Notes: generated by a model not told the origin, from the sequence alone. Shown: positions 51,555-61,861, counted from the first letter of the stretch. The stretch: DNA of 64,000 nt from Brucella tritici (GCF_902825325.1 NZ_CADEAR010000009.1:1-64000); one strand, 5' to 3'. Numbers and translations: made by a program.

Positions 51555-53780
51555 ATGAAACAGCACAATCGCAGACTGGATATCATTCTGGCACTAGCGT
51601 TCGCGGCATTTGTTTTACTGCCGTGGTATCGCGTAGAAGACGGCTTTCTGAGTTTCGGCTGGCTGGCTGGAATGTTCGGGGATGGTGCAACTGCACCCGG
51701 CCTTTGGCAGATAGTCTTTTTCGGGCGGCCTTGGCTTGGCGCTGTTGCTGTATTCATGCTGCTTTGTGCTGGTGCCCGCTTCTTATTGCCTGTTGAACGT
51801 CGGAGCGGTGTTCTGATATGGGCGAGCCTTCTTGGTGTACTTTTCCTGGCGCTGCAAGGCTTGGCCGTCGGCTTTTCCGGCTGGAACTGGACGATCAGTG
51901 AAAACCTGTTCGGTGCACTTTCTGACGGTCAGCCGGCCTTCGGTGCCGGAGCTATCCTGACGGGCTTCTGCTTTCTGCTGATTTTCTCGTTTAGTCTCGC
52001 TGAACGCGGCGTAATGAAGGGGGACGCATTCGTCGTCTCTTCCATTACCCTGCTTGTCGCATTGGTTGCCGTATTCGTCTTCTATCCTGTTATCAGCATG
52101 TTTGCGGGATCGGTTCAGGACTTCGATGGTTCATTCAAACCTGAGGGTTTCATCAGCAACATCCAGGATTCCTCAATCTGGAGTCTAGCCTGCGTTATAG
52201 GTGAGGGGCGATGTGGTGTCGCGTGGCGCACATTGTGGCTGGCGCTGATGACGGCAACCGGATCCACAGTGCTGGGGCTGGCATTTGCACTGGTTGCGAC
52301 CCGCACAGGTTTCCCTTTCAAGAAGGGCTTACGGCTTCTCACCATATTACCGATCATCACGCCGCCCTTCGTTGTCGGTCTTGCCTTGACACTGCTTTTT
52401 GGCCGCGCAGGCGTGGTGACGGAACAGATATCCAATATGTTCGGGGTGGAACCGGGCCGATGGCTTTATGGCCTCACTGGCATATGGATCGCGCAGGTCC
52501 TGTCTTTCACACCGATTTCTTTCCTCGTGCTTATCGGCGTTGTAGAAGGCGTGTCACCGTCGATGGAAGAGGCATCGCAAACTTTGCGCGCTGATCGCTG
52601 GCGCACATTCCGCAGGGTTTCTCTGCCTCTGATGGCGCCGGGCCTTGCCAATGCATTTCTCATAGCTTTCATCGAAAGCATGGCGGATTTCGGCAATCCG
52701 ATGGTGCTTGGAGGCAGCAATGGTGTGCTTTCGACCGAAATATTCTTTGCCGTGGTGGGCGCGCAGAACGATCCATCACGTGCGGCCGTTCTCGCTATCG
52801 TCCTGCTCTGCTTTACACTGACCGCATTTCTTATCCAGCGTGTATGGCTCTCGGGCAAGAACTTCGCGACCGTGACCGGCAAGGGTGATTCCGGCATGCA
52901 TGCCGGGTTGCCACGCGGGCTGAAGATCGGCGTTTATGCCCTTGTCATTCCGTGGATGATTTTCACCATTGTCGTTTATGCGATGATCCTTATCGGCGGC
53001 TTTGTGCGGCAGTGGGGGCTCGACAATACATTGACGGTTGAACACTACGCGCGCGCGTTTTCCATCAACTGGACCGAAAGCGGCATTGCGTGGACTGGTG
53101 TAGCCTGGAATTCGTTCTGGACGACCATGGAAATTTCGCTGCTCTCGGCACCGCTGACTGCGGCAGTCGGTTTGCTGACAGCCTACCTGATCGTTCGCCA
53201 GCGTTTTGTTGGACGGAATGTCTTCGAGTTTGCCCTGATGTTGAGTTTCGCTATTCCTGGAACCGTCATCGGTGTTAGCTACATCATGGCCTTCAATTTG
53301 CCACCGCTCGAAATGACGGGTACTGCGCTGATCCTGATCGCATGTTTCGTGTTCCGCAATATGCCAGTGGGTGTGCGGGGCGGGATTGCAGCCATGAGTC
53401 AGCTCGACAAGAGTCTCGACGAAGCTTCCCTGACGTTGCGGGCGAACAGTTTCCGCACGATCCGCAAGGTCATTCTACCGTTACTGCGTCCGGCAATCAC
53501 GGCAGCGCTGGTCTATTCCTTCGTACGCGCCATCACTTCCATCAGCGCGGTCATTTTTCTCGTTTCGGCGCAATATAACATGGCGACATCCTACATCGTC
53601 GGTCTGGTCGAAAACGGTGAATTCGGCGTGGCCATTGCATATTCATCGATGCTGATTGTCGTGATGATCGTAGTGATTACAGGCTTCCAGCTTCTCGTGG
53701 GTGAACGCAAGCTCAGGCGCGAGAACCGCGTTGCCGCTGTCACCCCTGTCAAAACTATTCGTCAGGAGAAAACCGCATGA
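51555..53780 (+). CDS. Fused double-domain ABC permease (AfuB/FbpB type)
   Basis: A 741-residue inner-membrane protein carrying two permease domains in one chain. The first EAA loop reads EEASQTLRADRWRTFRRVSL near residue 340, the second DEASLTLRANSFRTIRKVIL near residue 625. Extra helices precede each. AfuB/FbpB-class permeases have this duplicated form. The start is uncertain: an ATG at 51555 is chosen, with 51543 as a four-residue-longer option. It lies 155 bases after the receptor gene and overlaps the ATPase gene by four bases. Confidence 0.88.
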   Translation: MKQHNRRLDIILALAFAAFVLLPWYRVEDGFLSFGWLAGMFGDGATAPGLWQIVFFGRPWLGAVAVFMLLCAGARFLLPVERRSGVLIWASLLGVLFLALQGLAVGFSGWNWTISENLFGALSDGQPAFGAGAILTGFCFLLIFSFSLAERGVMKGDAFVVSSITLLVALVAVFVFYPVISMFAGSVQDFDGSFKPEGFISNIQDSSIWSLACVIGEGRCGVAWRTLWLALMTATGSTVLGLAFALVATRTGFPFKKGLRLLTILPIITPPFVVGLALTLLFGRAGVVTEQISNMFGVEPGRWLYGLTGIWIAQVLSFTPISFLVLIGVVEGVSPSMEEASQTLRADRWRTFRRVSLPLMAPGLANAFLIAFIESMADFGNPMVLGGSNGVLSTEIFFAVVGAQNDPSRAAVLAIVLLCFTLTAFLIQRVWLSGKNFATVTGKGDSGMHAGLPRGLKIGVYALVIPWMIFTIVVYAMILIGGFVRQWGLDNTLTVEHYARAFSINWTESGIAWTGVAWNSFWTTMEISLLSAPLTAAVGLLTAYLIVRQRFVGRNVFEFALMLSFAIPGTVIGVSYIMAFNLPPLEMTGTALILIACFVFRNMPVGVRGGIAAMSQLDKSLDEASLTLRANSFRTIRKVILPLLRPAITAALVYSFVRAITSISAVIFLVSAQYNMATSYIVGLVENGEFGVAIAYSSMLIVVMIVVITGFQLLVGERKLRRENRVAAVTPVKTIRQEKTA

Positions 53781-54838
53781 CTGCGATCCGTCCCGGCTCC
53801 GTTACATTTGAAAATGTCACCAAGAAATTTGGTAACTTCACCGCCTTGCCCGATCTATCCCTGACTGTCGAGCCGGGAACTCTGGTGACGCTCCTTGGAC
53901 CGTCCGGTTGCGGTAAGACGACGACATTGCGGTTGCTAGCGGGGCTTGAACACCCGACGGCGGGCCGCATCCTGATTGGCGGCAAGGATGTGACCAATCT
54001 GCCAGCCAATGAGCGTGATGTGTCGATGGTTTTCCAGTCCTATGCGCTCTTTCCGCATATGAACTCGCTCGACAATGTGGCTTATGGGTTGGAATCCTCG
54101 GGCTTGAAAAAGGCGGAAGCGCGGGAACGTGCTGAAGAGGGTTTGAAGCTTGTCGGTCTTGCCGGAATGGGGCATCGCCTTCCGGCTGAACTTTCAGGTG
54201 GCCAGCAACAACGCGTGGCAGTGGCCCGTGCTCTAGTACTGGAGCCCCAGGTTTTACTTCTGGATGAACCGCTTTCGAACCTCGACGCTCGTTTGCGCCG
54301 TCGGGTGCGCACTGAAATTCGCGAGCTTCAGCAGCGGCTCGGTTTTACCGCCGTCTATGTCACGCACGACCAGGACGAGGCGCTCGCTGTCTCCGACACA
54401 ATCATCGTCATGAAGGAGGGTAATATCGCACAGAAGGGAAGCCCTCGTGATCTCTATGAAACACCGGCCTCAGCCTTTATAGCGGATTTCATGGGAGAGG
54501 CGAATGTTGTGCCGTGTGAGGTGATGACGGCAGAGGGGGGCGAAGCTGTCATTCGTGTGGGCAGCCTAACCCACCGGGTTACCGCACGCAACGCCCGACC
54601 GGGACCGGCACAACTTGCGATTCGTCCGAATGCAGTGACGTTGCAGCCAAAGGCAGATGGCGGTTTTCCTGGACGTATCGCGCATTCAGCCTATCTAGGC
54701 GATCATATCGAGTATGAAATCGAGACCGAACACGGCAAACTTTTCATTGTTGACCCGGCGGTCGAAGAGGCGCTGCCACCACAAACCGATGTCTCTATCG
54801 AGTTCAAAACGCGCGGACTTGCCATCATCAATCAATAG
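53777..54838 (+). CDS. ABC transporter ATPase (AfuC/FbpC type)
   Basis: A 353-residue ATPase. Walker A GPSGCGKTT at 41-49, signature LSGGQQQRVAVARALVLEP, Walker [22 protein letters not shown]-terminal TOBE region is present. It overlaps the permease stop by four bases. The strength of the match is to the Fe3+/spermidine/putrescine/hexose-phosphate ATPase class. Confidence 0.9.
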   Translation: MTAIRPGSVTFENVTKKFGNFTALPDLSLTVEPGTLVTLLGPSGCGKTTTLRLLAGLEHPTAGRILIGGKDVTNLPANERDVSMVFQSYALFPHMNSLDNVAYGLESSGLKKAEARERAEEGLKLVGLAGMGHRLPAELSGGQQQRVAVARALVLEPQVLLLDEPLSNLDARLRRRVRTEIRELQQRLGFTAVYVTHDQDEALAVSDTIIVMKEGNIAQKGSPRDLYETPASAFIADFMGEANVVPCEVMTAEGGEAVIRVGSLTHRVTARNARPGPAQLAIRPNAVTLQPKADGGFPGRIAHSAYLGDHIEYEIETEHGKLFIVDPAVEEALPPQTDVSIEFKTRGLAIINQ

Positions 54839-54884
54839 GCGCAGAAAAGTCGTGCCTTTATTTACCTCTCATCGGAAAATCATC

Positions 54885-55685
54885 ATGACTTCCCATCCCC
54901 GACAGGAACTAGAAGCGCGGCTTGCGCTTGCTGAAAAGATCGCGCGTGAAGCGGGCGCCAAAGCTCTCGACTATTTCAAGCGGCGTGAAACGCTGATTAT
55001 CGAAACCAAGCGTGATCCGCAGGATGTGGTTTCCATTGCCGACCGCGATGTTGAGCAACTTATTCGATCCCGTGTGTCGGAAACCTTTTCTCAAGACGGA
55101 TTTCTGGGAGAGGAGTACGGGCTGAATGAAGGCACTTCAGGCTACACTTGGGTTGTAGATCCGATCGATGGTACCAGTCCTTTCGTCAATGGCATGCCGA
55201 ACTGGTGTGTTTCCATCGCGGTTCTGAAAGACGATGAGCCTGTCATCGGCGTAATTCAGGCCCCGTGCTTCGATGAACTCTATGCCTCGGCAAAAGGCCT
55301 GGGCGCAACGCTTGATGGCAAGACGCTGGTGCTCGATTCGAGCCGCACGATCCGTAATTCTGTGACGGGCATTGGTGCCAACAACTACGTTACGCCGCAG
55401 GTCGTGGCGAAAATCGTGGAAGATCTGCTTGAAGCAGGCGGAACGTTTATTCGCAATGGTTCCGGTGCGCTCATGATTGCTTATGTAGCCGCTGGCAGGC
55501 TGGTCGGCTATTATGAGCCTTATATGCATGCCTGGGATTGCATGGCGGGCTTTTGCCTCGTGCGTGAGGCGGGCGGTTATGCGCATCCTTTCCCTGTCGA
55601 TGGAGAGAAGCTGACCAAAGGCAACAAGGTTTTCGTGGCGGCGCCCGGTGCGATCGATGATCTCAAGAAGGTTGCTCGCCTATAG
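54885..55685 (+). CDS. Inositol-monophosphatase-family phosphatase
   Basis: A 266-residue Mg-dependent phosphatase. Metal-site motifs: EEYG near residue 80, DPIDGTSPFVNGMPNW near 95 and HAWDCMAGFCLVREAGG near 220. The family includes inositol-1-phosphatase, CysQ, fructose-1,6-bisphosphatase class IV and histidinol phosphatase. It follows the AfuABC-like importer by 46 bases and precedes the iol cluster (separated by a NUDIX gene). That suggests it hydrolyses an imported phosphate ester, possibly to free inositol. Specificity is not provable here. Confidence 0.87.
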   Translation: MTSHPRQELEARLALAEKIAREAGAKALDYFKRRETLIIETKRDPQDVVSIADRDVEQLIRSRVSETFSQDGFLGEEYGLNEGTSGYTWVVDPIDGTSPFVNGMPNWCVSIAVLKDDEPVIGVIQAPCFDELYASAKGLGATLDGKTLVLDSSRTIRNSVTGIGANNYVTPQVVAKIVEDLLEAGGTFIRNGSGALMIAYVAAGRLVGYYEPYMHAWDCMAGFCLVREAGGYAHPFPVDGEKLTKGNKVFVAAPGAIDDLKKVARL

Positions 55686-55710
55686 AATTGGATATGATCT
55701 TTCCGGGATT

Positions 55711-56154
55711 TCAGTTCCAGCCATATTCTGAATAGGGTTCGTTGCCAGCCGCGCAGAGGAGTGCCTGCCGGACGTAGGGAATTGTATGATCCGGCAGATT
55801 GTCCAGCCTTCTCCATTGCAGATCGGCATGCTTGTCTGGCTCACATAGGGCAGGTGTGCCGGTCCATTCATCGGCGCGGAAGAAATGACCCAGCCATTGA
55901 TTGCCAGCCGTCAAGCTGTGCAAGGTGTGGACTGGCTTTAATGCTTCCGGCGCTATGACTACGCCGGTCTCTTCAAACGCTTCACGCGCCGCTGCGGCAC
56001 GGATTGTTTCGCCCGCCTCCAGCCCTCCGGCTGGAATGCTGAACCAGCCGTCCATCCATCCGGTTGCCTTCCGCTGCAACATGCAGATTTCTGGCCCGCG
56101 TGCCAGCATGACAAAGACTGCGGACGAAAGCTGGAAGCGTACACGCTCGTTCAA
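55711..56154 (-). CDS. NUDIX hydrolase
   Basis: A 147-residue pyrophosphohydrolase. The Nudix box is exact: GGLEAGETIRAAAAREAFEE then TGV at about residues 43-65. The remainder is short and typical of MutT-like proteins handling nucleoside diphosphate derivatives. A TTG start at 56154 has GGGAGAG five bases upstream. It is co-directional with the iol genes but lies 94 bases past iolB. A metabolic link to inositol is not evident. Confidence 0.85.
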   Translation of the reverse strand: MNERVRFQLSSAVFVMLARGPEICMLQRKATGWMDGWFSIPAGGLEAGETIRAAAAREAFEETGVVIAPEALKPVHTLHSLTAGNQWLGHFFRADEWTGTPALCEPDKHADLQWRRLDNLPDHTIPYVRQALLCAAGNEPYSEYGWN

Positions 56155-56248
56155 TTGACTCTCCCAAAAAGCAAATAGGCCAGTCTTTCACAGACTTGCC
56201 GGTAGTTTACACGAGTCGATTTTGCTCCGAAGTGAGATCAGAGACGGG

Positions 56249-57058
56249 TCAGGGATTATCGCGCTTGAAAATCCAGTCGTGATCGGGATGGTTCTTGAAC
56301 CGCCATTTGCGCAAGGGGCCAGCCATTACATTGAGATAGTACATCTCGTATCCATAGGGTGCGCCACATGGATGATGCCCCTTTGGTACCAGCACGACAT
56401 CTCCGTCAGAGACCGCCATGGTTTCATCAAGGCTTCCATCTTCGGTGAAAACACGCTGGAAGCCGAAGCCCTGCGCCGGATTGAGGCGGTGATAATATGT
56501 CTCTTCCAGATAGGTCATGCCCGGAAAATTGTCTTCGTCGTGCCTATGGGGTGGATAGGACGACCAGTTTCCCTGCGGTGTAAATACTTCGGTAACAAGA
56601 AGGCTATCGGCCACATCGCGGCCTTCCATTGCGATATTATGGATGAAGCGGGTGTTGGCACCTTTTCCACGTTGTTCCAGCGTCAGGCTTTCTGGCCCAA
56701 GCTTCTGTGCCTTGCGGCCCGGCTTGCCAGGTGCGGTACAAACAGCCAGAACACAATCTGTCGTGGCAGTCGCGCGCCAGTCGCTTTCAGCTGGCACATA
56801 GAGACAGTGCGGCGGCAGTTTCTCGAACACGTTCATGCGTTCGCCCATCTCGCCAAAATTCTCGCCAGAGGCAGAAATGTTTGCCTTACCTTCCACGAGA
56901 ACGAGGATCACTTCGGTCGATCCGGTTCTTTCGGAAACACTCTCGCCGGACTTGAGACGATAGAGCCCGAACCCGACATAGCCCCAATCAGCACTTTCCG
57001 GGGTGATGTCGTGTACCTTGCCATGCGGGCCGTCGGGCTTGCGCAACAAATTGGCCAT
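56249..57058 (-). CDS. iolB: 5-deoxy-glucuronate isomerase
   Basis: A 269-residue cupin enzyme isomerising 5-deoxy-D-glucuronate to 2-deoxy-5-keto-gluconate in inositol breakdown. The metal-binding segment YPPHRHDEDNFPG and the later HHPCGAPYGYEMYYLNVMAG are clear. Length fits IolB. It is the last iol gene on this strand, three bases after iolE. Confidence 0.93.
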   Translation of the reverse strand: MANLLRKPDGPHGKVHDITPESADWGYVGFGLYRLKSGESVSERTGSTEVILVLVEGKANISASGENFGEMGERMNVFEKLPPHCLYVPAESDWRATATTDCVLAVCTAPGKPGRKAQKLGPESLTLEQRGKGANTRFIHNIAMEGRDVADSLLVTEVFTPQGNWSSYPPHRHDEDNFPGMTYLEETYYHRLNPAQGFGFQRVFTEDGSLDETMAVSDGDVVLVPKGHHPCGAPYGYEMYYLNVMAGPLRKWRFKNHPDHDWIFKRDNP

Positions 57059-57061
57059 GTC

Positions 57062-57964
57062 TCAGTCTCCTTTGTCGAGTCCTGCTTCGCGTGCGAATGA
57101 TTTCAGCGATTTCAGTCCAAGCGACTGATACTCATAGGGATTACGAATATCCGGGTCCTGTTCGGCTTCGATCACCAACCAGCCTTGATAGGCTTTGTCA
57201 ACGGCAACTTTTAGCACAGGTACGAAGTCGACACCGCCATCTGTATCGCCCGGAACAGTGAATACACCGCGGCGGACACCCTCCAGAAACGACAGGCTCT
57301 GGTCACGTACTTCAGTGGCTATCGCCGGGCGAACGTTCTTGGCGTGGATATGCCCGACTCGGCCCATATGCTTTTTCGCAACCCGTTCTGGATCGCCGCC
57401 ACCAAACAGGCAGTGACCTGTATCAAGAAGAAGTTTCGTATGCGGCCCAGTATGCTGCATCAGAAGATCTATCTCGTCTTCGCTCTGCACTACCGTTCCC
57501 ATGTGATGATGGTAGACAAGCGCAATACCCTGGGCCGCCGCATATTCTGCGAGTGCTTCTACGCCCGCGCCGAATTCTTCCCAGCGCGCTTCTTCCATCA
57601 CCGGACGCTCGGATAGTGACTTGTCGTTGTCGCCGTGAATGGCGTTCGAGGTTTCGCAAACAATGATGACCTTCGAGCCCATTGCTTTCAGGAGGTCGAG
57701 CGCAGGCTGCATTGCTTTCTTTTCTTCTTCGACCGGATTCACCAGTAGGTTGAGCGAATGCCAGCCCGATACATAGCGAAGTTTGCGCGGTTCAAGCACA
57801 GCTTTTAGTGCGGCCGGCTCATGCGGAAACTTGTGACCTTTCTCTATCCCGTCGAAACCAATCTCAGCGGTTTCATCGAGACATTGATCCAGGGTGATAT
57901 GTGCGCCGAGGCTGCGATCATCGTCGTTCGACCAGGCAATAGGATTGGTGCCATAGAGGATCAT
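57062..57964 (-). CDS. iolE: Inosose dehydratase
   Basis: A 300-residue TIM-barrel enzyme dehydrating 2-keto-myo-inositol. It has [20 protein letters not shown] near the N-terminus, [31 protein letters not shown] and HIHAKN motifs, supplying the metal ligands. It lies between iolD and iolB with gaps of three bases on each side, one transcript. Confidence 0.94.
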   Translation of the reverse strand: MILYGTNPIAWSNDDDRSLGAHITLDQCLDETAEIGFDGIEKGHKFPHEPAALKAVLEPRKLRYVSGWHSLNLLVNPVEEEKKAMQPALDLLKAMGSKVIIVCETSNAIHGDNDKSLSERPVMEEARWEEFGAGVEALAEYAAAQGIALVYHHHMGTVVQSEDEIDLLMQHTGPHTKLLLDTGHCLFGGGDPERVAKKHMGRVGHIHAKNVRPAIATEVRDQSLSFLEGVRRGVFTVPGDTDGGVDFVPVLKVAVDKAYQGWLVIEAEQDPDIRNPYEYQSLGLKSLKSFAREAGLDKGD

Positions 57965-57967
57965 CGG

Positions 57968-59791
57968 TCAGTTTCTTTCTTTGAGCTTAGCTTCATAATC
58001 AGTACGAGCTGCACGCACCTGTTCGCGCTCCGAGACTTCCGGCACAGCGACATCCCACCACCAACCGCCAGTTTCAGGGGTAGGGTAAGGATCGGTGTCG
58101 ATAATGACGACAGTGGTGCGTGGGCTGTTGCGGGTTTCCGCCAGTGCTTCTTCCAGTTCGCGGATTGAGCCTACTTTCTTCGTATCTGCACCCATGGCTC
58201 CGGCGTGAGCAGCGAAATCGATGTGCGACGGGTTCACGTGGCTCGAATGGTCGAGCAGATTGTTGAATTCGGCGCCGCCGGTTGCCATCTGCAGCCGGTT
58301 GATACAGCCAAAACCGCGATTGTCGGTAACAACAACTGTAATCTTCTGCCCCATCATGACGGCAGTGGCGAGTTCGGAATTGGCCATCATGTAGGAACCG
58401 TCGCCAACCATTACGATGACGTCCCGATCCGGTTCGGCCATCTTGATGCCAAGGCCACCGGCGATTTCATAACCCATGCACGAAAAGCCATATTCCATGT
58501 GATAGGACATGGGACGACCAGCCTTCCAGAGTTGGTGCAACTCTCCCGGCATCGTGCCTGCCGCGCACATGACAACGGTGTTCTCTCGTGCATGACGCTG
58601 CACTGCGCCGATTACCTGCATATCAGTCGGCAAGGTATTGCCATCGCTTGGGGCAGCGGTAAACCGGTCTGCCGCCGCAAACCATTTCTCTTTCAATGCT
58701 GCGTCTACGGGGTGGCGTTTATAGCTGCCAACCGCTTTCGTGAGCGCTTCAAGACCAATCTTTGCATCGGCAACCAATGGAAGCGAACCGTGCTTTGAGC
58801 CGTCGTAGGGTTGGACGTTTAGCGAGAGAAGCTTGCGTCCGGGGTGTTTGAACAGCGCCCATGATCCCGTCGTGAAGTCCTGAAAGCGCGTGCCAACACC
58901 GATCACCAGATCGGCTTCCGCTGCGATGGCATTGGCGCTGTCTGCCCCAGTCACGCCAACCGGACCAAAATTGAGCGGGTGATCCCACGGTAGCGCCGAT
59001 TTCCCAGCCTGTGTCTCGATGACTGGAATGCCATGTGCTTCGGCAAAATTGTGCAACGCTTCGTGAGCGCCGGAGTAGTGCACTCCGCCGCCTGCAACGA
59101 TAACGGGTTTAAGCGCTGCCTTGATTGCCGCTGCTGCGGCATTCAGTTCATTCTCATCCGGCGGTGGACGGCGCCAGTGCCAGACTTTCGGTTCAAAGAA
59201 CTCTTCCGGCCAGTCATATGCTTCCGTTTGCACATCCTGACAGAAAGCAAGCGTAACCGGCCCACAATCAGCAGGATCGGTCATGGTGCGGAAGGAGCGG
59301 GGCAGGGCAGTGAGAAGCTGTTCAGGTCGGGTGATCCTGTCGAAATAGCGGCTGACCGGACGAAAACAGTCATTCACGGTCATAGTGCCGTCATTGAAAT
59401 CTTCGATTTGCTGCAAGACGGGATCAGGTCCACGATTGGCAAAGACGTCGCCGGGAATGAGGAGAACTGGTAGGCGGTTCACATGGGCAAGGGCTGCTGC
59501 CGTGACCATATTTGTTGCGCCGGGGCCGATGGAGGAGGTGACAGCACAGGCACGCTTGCGGCCAAGCTGCTTGGTATAAGCAATAGCTGCATGGGCCATG
59601 GTCTGTTCATTATGGCCGCGCCATGTAGGCAGTTCTTCGCGAATGCCATGGAGGGCCTCGCCAAGTCCGGCCACATTCCCGTGGCCGAAAATAGCCCAGA
59701 CACCTGCGATAAAGGTCTCACCATTTGGTGTCATCTGATTGGCAAGGTAGCGTACCAATGCCTGCGCAGCGGTCAATCGAACGGTTTTCAT
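57968..59791 (-). CDS. iolD: 3D-trihydroxycyclohexane-1,2-dione hydrolase
   Basis: A 607-residue ThDP-dependent enzyme hydrolysing the cyclic dione to 5-deoxy-glucuronate. It contains TSSIGPGATNMVTAAALAHV, GTRFQDFTTGSWALF, and the ThDP motif MVGDGSYMMANSELATA. The ATG at 59791 follows GGAGG; an apparent N-terminal extension to 59923 is not coding. It lies 32 bases after the iolC stop. Confidence 0.94.
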   Translation of the reverse strand: MKTVRLTAAQALVRYLANQMTPNGETFIAGVWAIFGHGNVAGLGEALHGIREELPTWRGHNEQTMAHAAIAYTKQLGRKRACAVTSSIGPGATNMVTAAALAHVNRLPVLLIPGDVFANRGPDPVLQQIEDFNDGTMTVNDCFRPVSRYFDRITRPEQLLTALPRSFRTMTDPADCGPVTLAFCQDVQTEAYDWPEEFFEPKVWHWRRPPPDENELNAAAAAIKAALKPVIVAGGGVHYSGAHEALHNFAEAHGIPVIETQAGKSALPWDHPLNFGPVGVTGADSANAIAAEADLVIGVGTRFQDFTTGSWALFKHPGRKLLSLNVQPYDGSKHGSLPLVADAKIGLEALTKAVGSYKRHPVDAALKEKWFAAADRFTAAPSDGNTLPTDMQVIGAVQRHARENTVVMCAAGTMPGELHQLWKAGRPMSYHMEYGFSCMGYEIAGGLGIKMAEPDRDVIVMVGDGSYMMANSELATAVMMGQKITVVVTDNRGFGCINRLQMATGGAEFNNLLDHSSHVNPSHIDFAAHAGAMGADTKKVGSIRELEEALAETRNSPRTTVVIIDTDPYPTPETGGWWWDVAVPEVSEREQVRAARTDYEAKLKERN

Positions 59792-59823
59792 AGCTCCTCC
59801 AGCTTCCTCCCGGCAGAACGAAT

Positions 59824-61725
59824 TCAAAATGTACGCACGCCATCCCAGACATTGCAAAGGCCACGATAGCGCGTCACCATGTCGGCGATTGCTTCGTCGT
59901 CGCTGATCAGGCCGTTCAGCCATTTGCGTGCCGCGTCACCAAAGATCGTACGCCCCACTGCAAAGCCTTTGACGAGGTCGAACTCGGCAGCAATTGCAAG
60001 GCTGGCTTCCAGTTCTTCGGCAGGTGCGTCCAGCCCCAGAACAACGATGCCGCGTGTGTGTGCATCGTTGCGTATGATCGCGTCACAGGCATTGGCCCAG
60101 GCTGCTTTGGTTTTCATGGGCTCGAGCTTCCACCAGTCGGGATAAACGCCGATTTCATAAAACCGCTCGATCACGCGTGCCGTGGTGTCATCGTCGATGG
60201 GGCCCGCTTTGGAAGGAATGATTTCTAAAAGGAATTCCAGTCGATTGCGCCGAGCGGCTGCAAAAAGACGTGAAACTGTTTCTTCCTGTTCTGCCTTGAA
60301 CTCGGCTGTGTCATCCGGGTGGTAGAAGCATAGCAACTTCACGACATTCTCTACAGGCCACTCGATCAGTCCACCGCAGTCTGGTCCGAGTTCCGGTTCC
60401 AGCTTGAGCGGACGTGAACCAGGCCACTCGGTCGGACGTCCAATCCACAAGCCCGTGCCGGCAGCCCGGTAAAGAGCATCGCGGCCCAGTCGCCCATCAC
60501 ATAATATGCCGTAACCTTCAGCGCCGTTCGCCACTTGCAAGGCTGCATTTAGGCAAAGTTGCTTGAATTCACCGATCTTGTCGGTCGAAACGCCCGCCTC
60601 AGCGACCATTTCTTCCAACTGGACGCGGTGGTCAAAGGCGAAAACGCGCATATGTGGCCAGTGACCGTTGCGATTGGTGGACCAATGGATCTGCTCCAGA
60701 GCGGTGTCCATGCGCAAAGCCTTGTTGCGAATGCCGCGCTGCAGGAAGAATTGCAGTTCCTCCCAGCTTGGATAGGCAGGCGTGCAGCCATGACGCGACA
60801 CTGCAAAAGCGCCGCAGGCATTGGCGAACTTCAGGCAGGTCGGCCAGTCTTCATCCTTCAGCCAGCCTCGCAAAAGCCCGGACATGAATCCGTCGCCTGC
60901 GCCGAGTACGTTGAAAACGTCAATCGGGAAGCCTTCGCCGGTCTGTCCTTCGTCGAGGCTTTCAGGAATTGGGCCTTCGAAAACCACTGCCCCCATGGGG
61001 CCACGTTTGCAAACCAGTGCGGCGCCTGTTACGGCCCGCACAGCTTTCAGTGCCTGAAGCGTATCTGTTGAGCCGCCTGCAATATGAAACTCTTCTTCTG
61101 TTCCGACGACAAGATCAAATAGGTGGAGCGTCGATTGCAGTTTTGTCGTGACATCTGCGGATTCGATAAAACGGTTTTCGCCATCGCCGTGTCCGGAAAG
61201 CCCCCAGAGATTGGGGCGATAATCTATATCGAGCGCCGTTCGGCTGCCATTGTTGCGCGCAAGACGGAGTGCTTTCAGGACAGCTGCTTCCGTCTTTGGA
61301 TGGGATAAGTGTGTGCCAGTAGCCAGAACACAGCCCGCTTCGGCGATGAAGGCCGGATTAATGTCGTCCTCGCACAATGCCATGTCGGCACAATTCTCGC
61401 GATAGAATATCAGCGGAAAATGCTGCTGGTCACGAATGCCGAGAATGACGAGGGCGGTCAGGCGCTCCGGGTCGGTGACGATGCCGCGCGTGTCAACGCC
61501 TTCGCGTTCCAGTTCGCGCAGGAGGAACCGCCCCATATGCTCGTCGCCGACGCGCGTAATCAACGCCGATTTGAGGCCAAGGCGCGCAGTCCCGGTTGCG
61601 ATATTGGTGGGAGAGCCGCCCACATATTTGTTGAAGGATGCCATGTCTTCCAGAAGGCCGCCAACCTGCGCGCCATACAGGTCAACCGAAGATCGGCCAA
61701 TCGTGATCAAGTCCAGCCGCTTCAC
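59824..61725 (-). CDS. iolC: 5-dehydro-2-deoxygluconokinase fused to DUF2090 aldolase-like domain
   Basis: A 633-residue two-domain protein. The PfkB kinase (about residues 1-320) includes VGGSPTNIATGTARLGLKSA and FNVLGAGDGFMSGLLRGWL. A DUF2090 domain (about 335-630) includes FAFDHRVQLEEMV and LLEIIPSKAGPIDDD. This bifunctional form is common in Rhizobiales and may provide IolJ-type aldolase function. A GTG start at 61725 has GGGAGGA five bases upstream. It heads iolCDEB, with iolR upstream on the same strand. Confidence 0.93.
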   Translation of the reverse strand: MKRLDLITIGRSSVDLYGAQVGGLLEDMASFNKYVGGSPTNIATGTARLGLKSALITRVGDEHMGRFLLRELEREGVDTRGIVTDPERLTALVILGIRDQQHFPLIFYRENCADMALCEDDINPAFIAEAGCVLATGTHLSHPKTEAAVLKALRLARNNGSRTALDIDYRPNLWGLSGHGDGENRFIESADVTTKLQSTLHLFDLVVGTEEEFHIAGGSTDTLQALKAVRAVTGAALVCKRGPMGAVVFEGPIPESLDEGQTGEGFPIDVFNVLGAGDGFMSGLLRGWLKDEDWPTCLKFANACGAFAVSRHGCTPAYPSWEELQFFLQRGIRNKALRMDTALEQIHWSTNRNGHWPHMRVFAFDHRVQLEEMVAEAGVSTDKIGEFKQLCLNAALQVANGAEGYGILCDGRLGRDALYRAAGTGLWIGRPTEWPGSRPLKLEPELGPDCGGLIEWPVENVVKLLCFYHPDDTAEFKAEQEETVSRLFAAARRNRLEFLLEIIPSKAGPIDDDTTARVIERFYEIGVYPDWWKLEPMKTKAAWANACDAIIRNDAHTRGIVVLGLDAPAEELEASLAIAAEFDLVKGFAVGRTIFGDAARKWLNGLISDDEAIADMVTRYRGLCNVWDGVRTF

Positions 61726-61861
61726 TACAATCCTCCCTCGCTACTTTCTTATTGCTGCAAGGCTGTGCATGATTGATGCGCACATAGCAGTTATTCCATT
61801 TTTGATTAAAATGGATTTATTATTCTATTTCAACTGAAAAATGGAACATGCACGGGAAGTG
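61726..61861 (-). promoter_or_regulatory. Promoter region of iolCDEB
   Basis: An AT-rich 136-base gap after iolR. It contains ATTCCATTTTT and TTATTATTCTATTTCAACTG elements with TGGAAC nearby. A partial GGAA-N6-TTCC-like half (AGAATAATAAATCC on the minus strand) is present, weaker than the site at 62751-62764. Promoter hexamers are not clear. Confidence 0.35.

Noticed and set aside
59792-59923. N-terminal extension of iolD
   Set aside because: A clear GGAGG and ATG at 59791 with the family N-terminus follow; the extension is composed of Arg-rich, non-family residues overlapping iolC.
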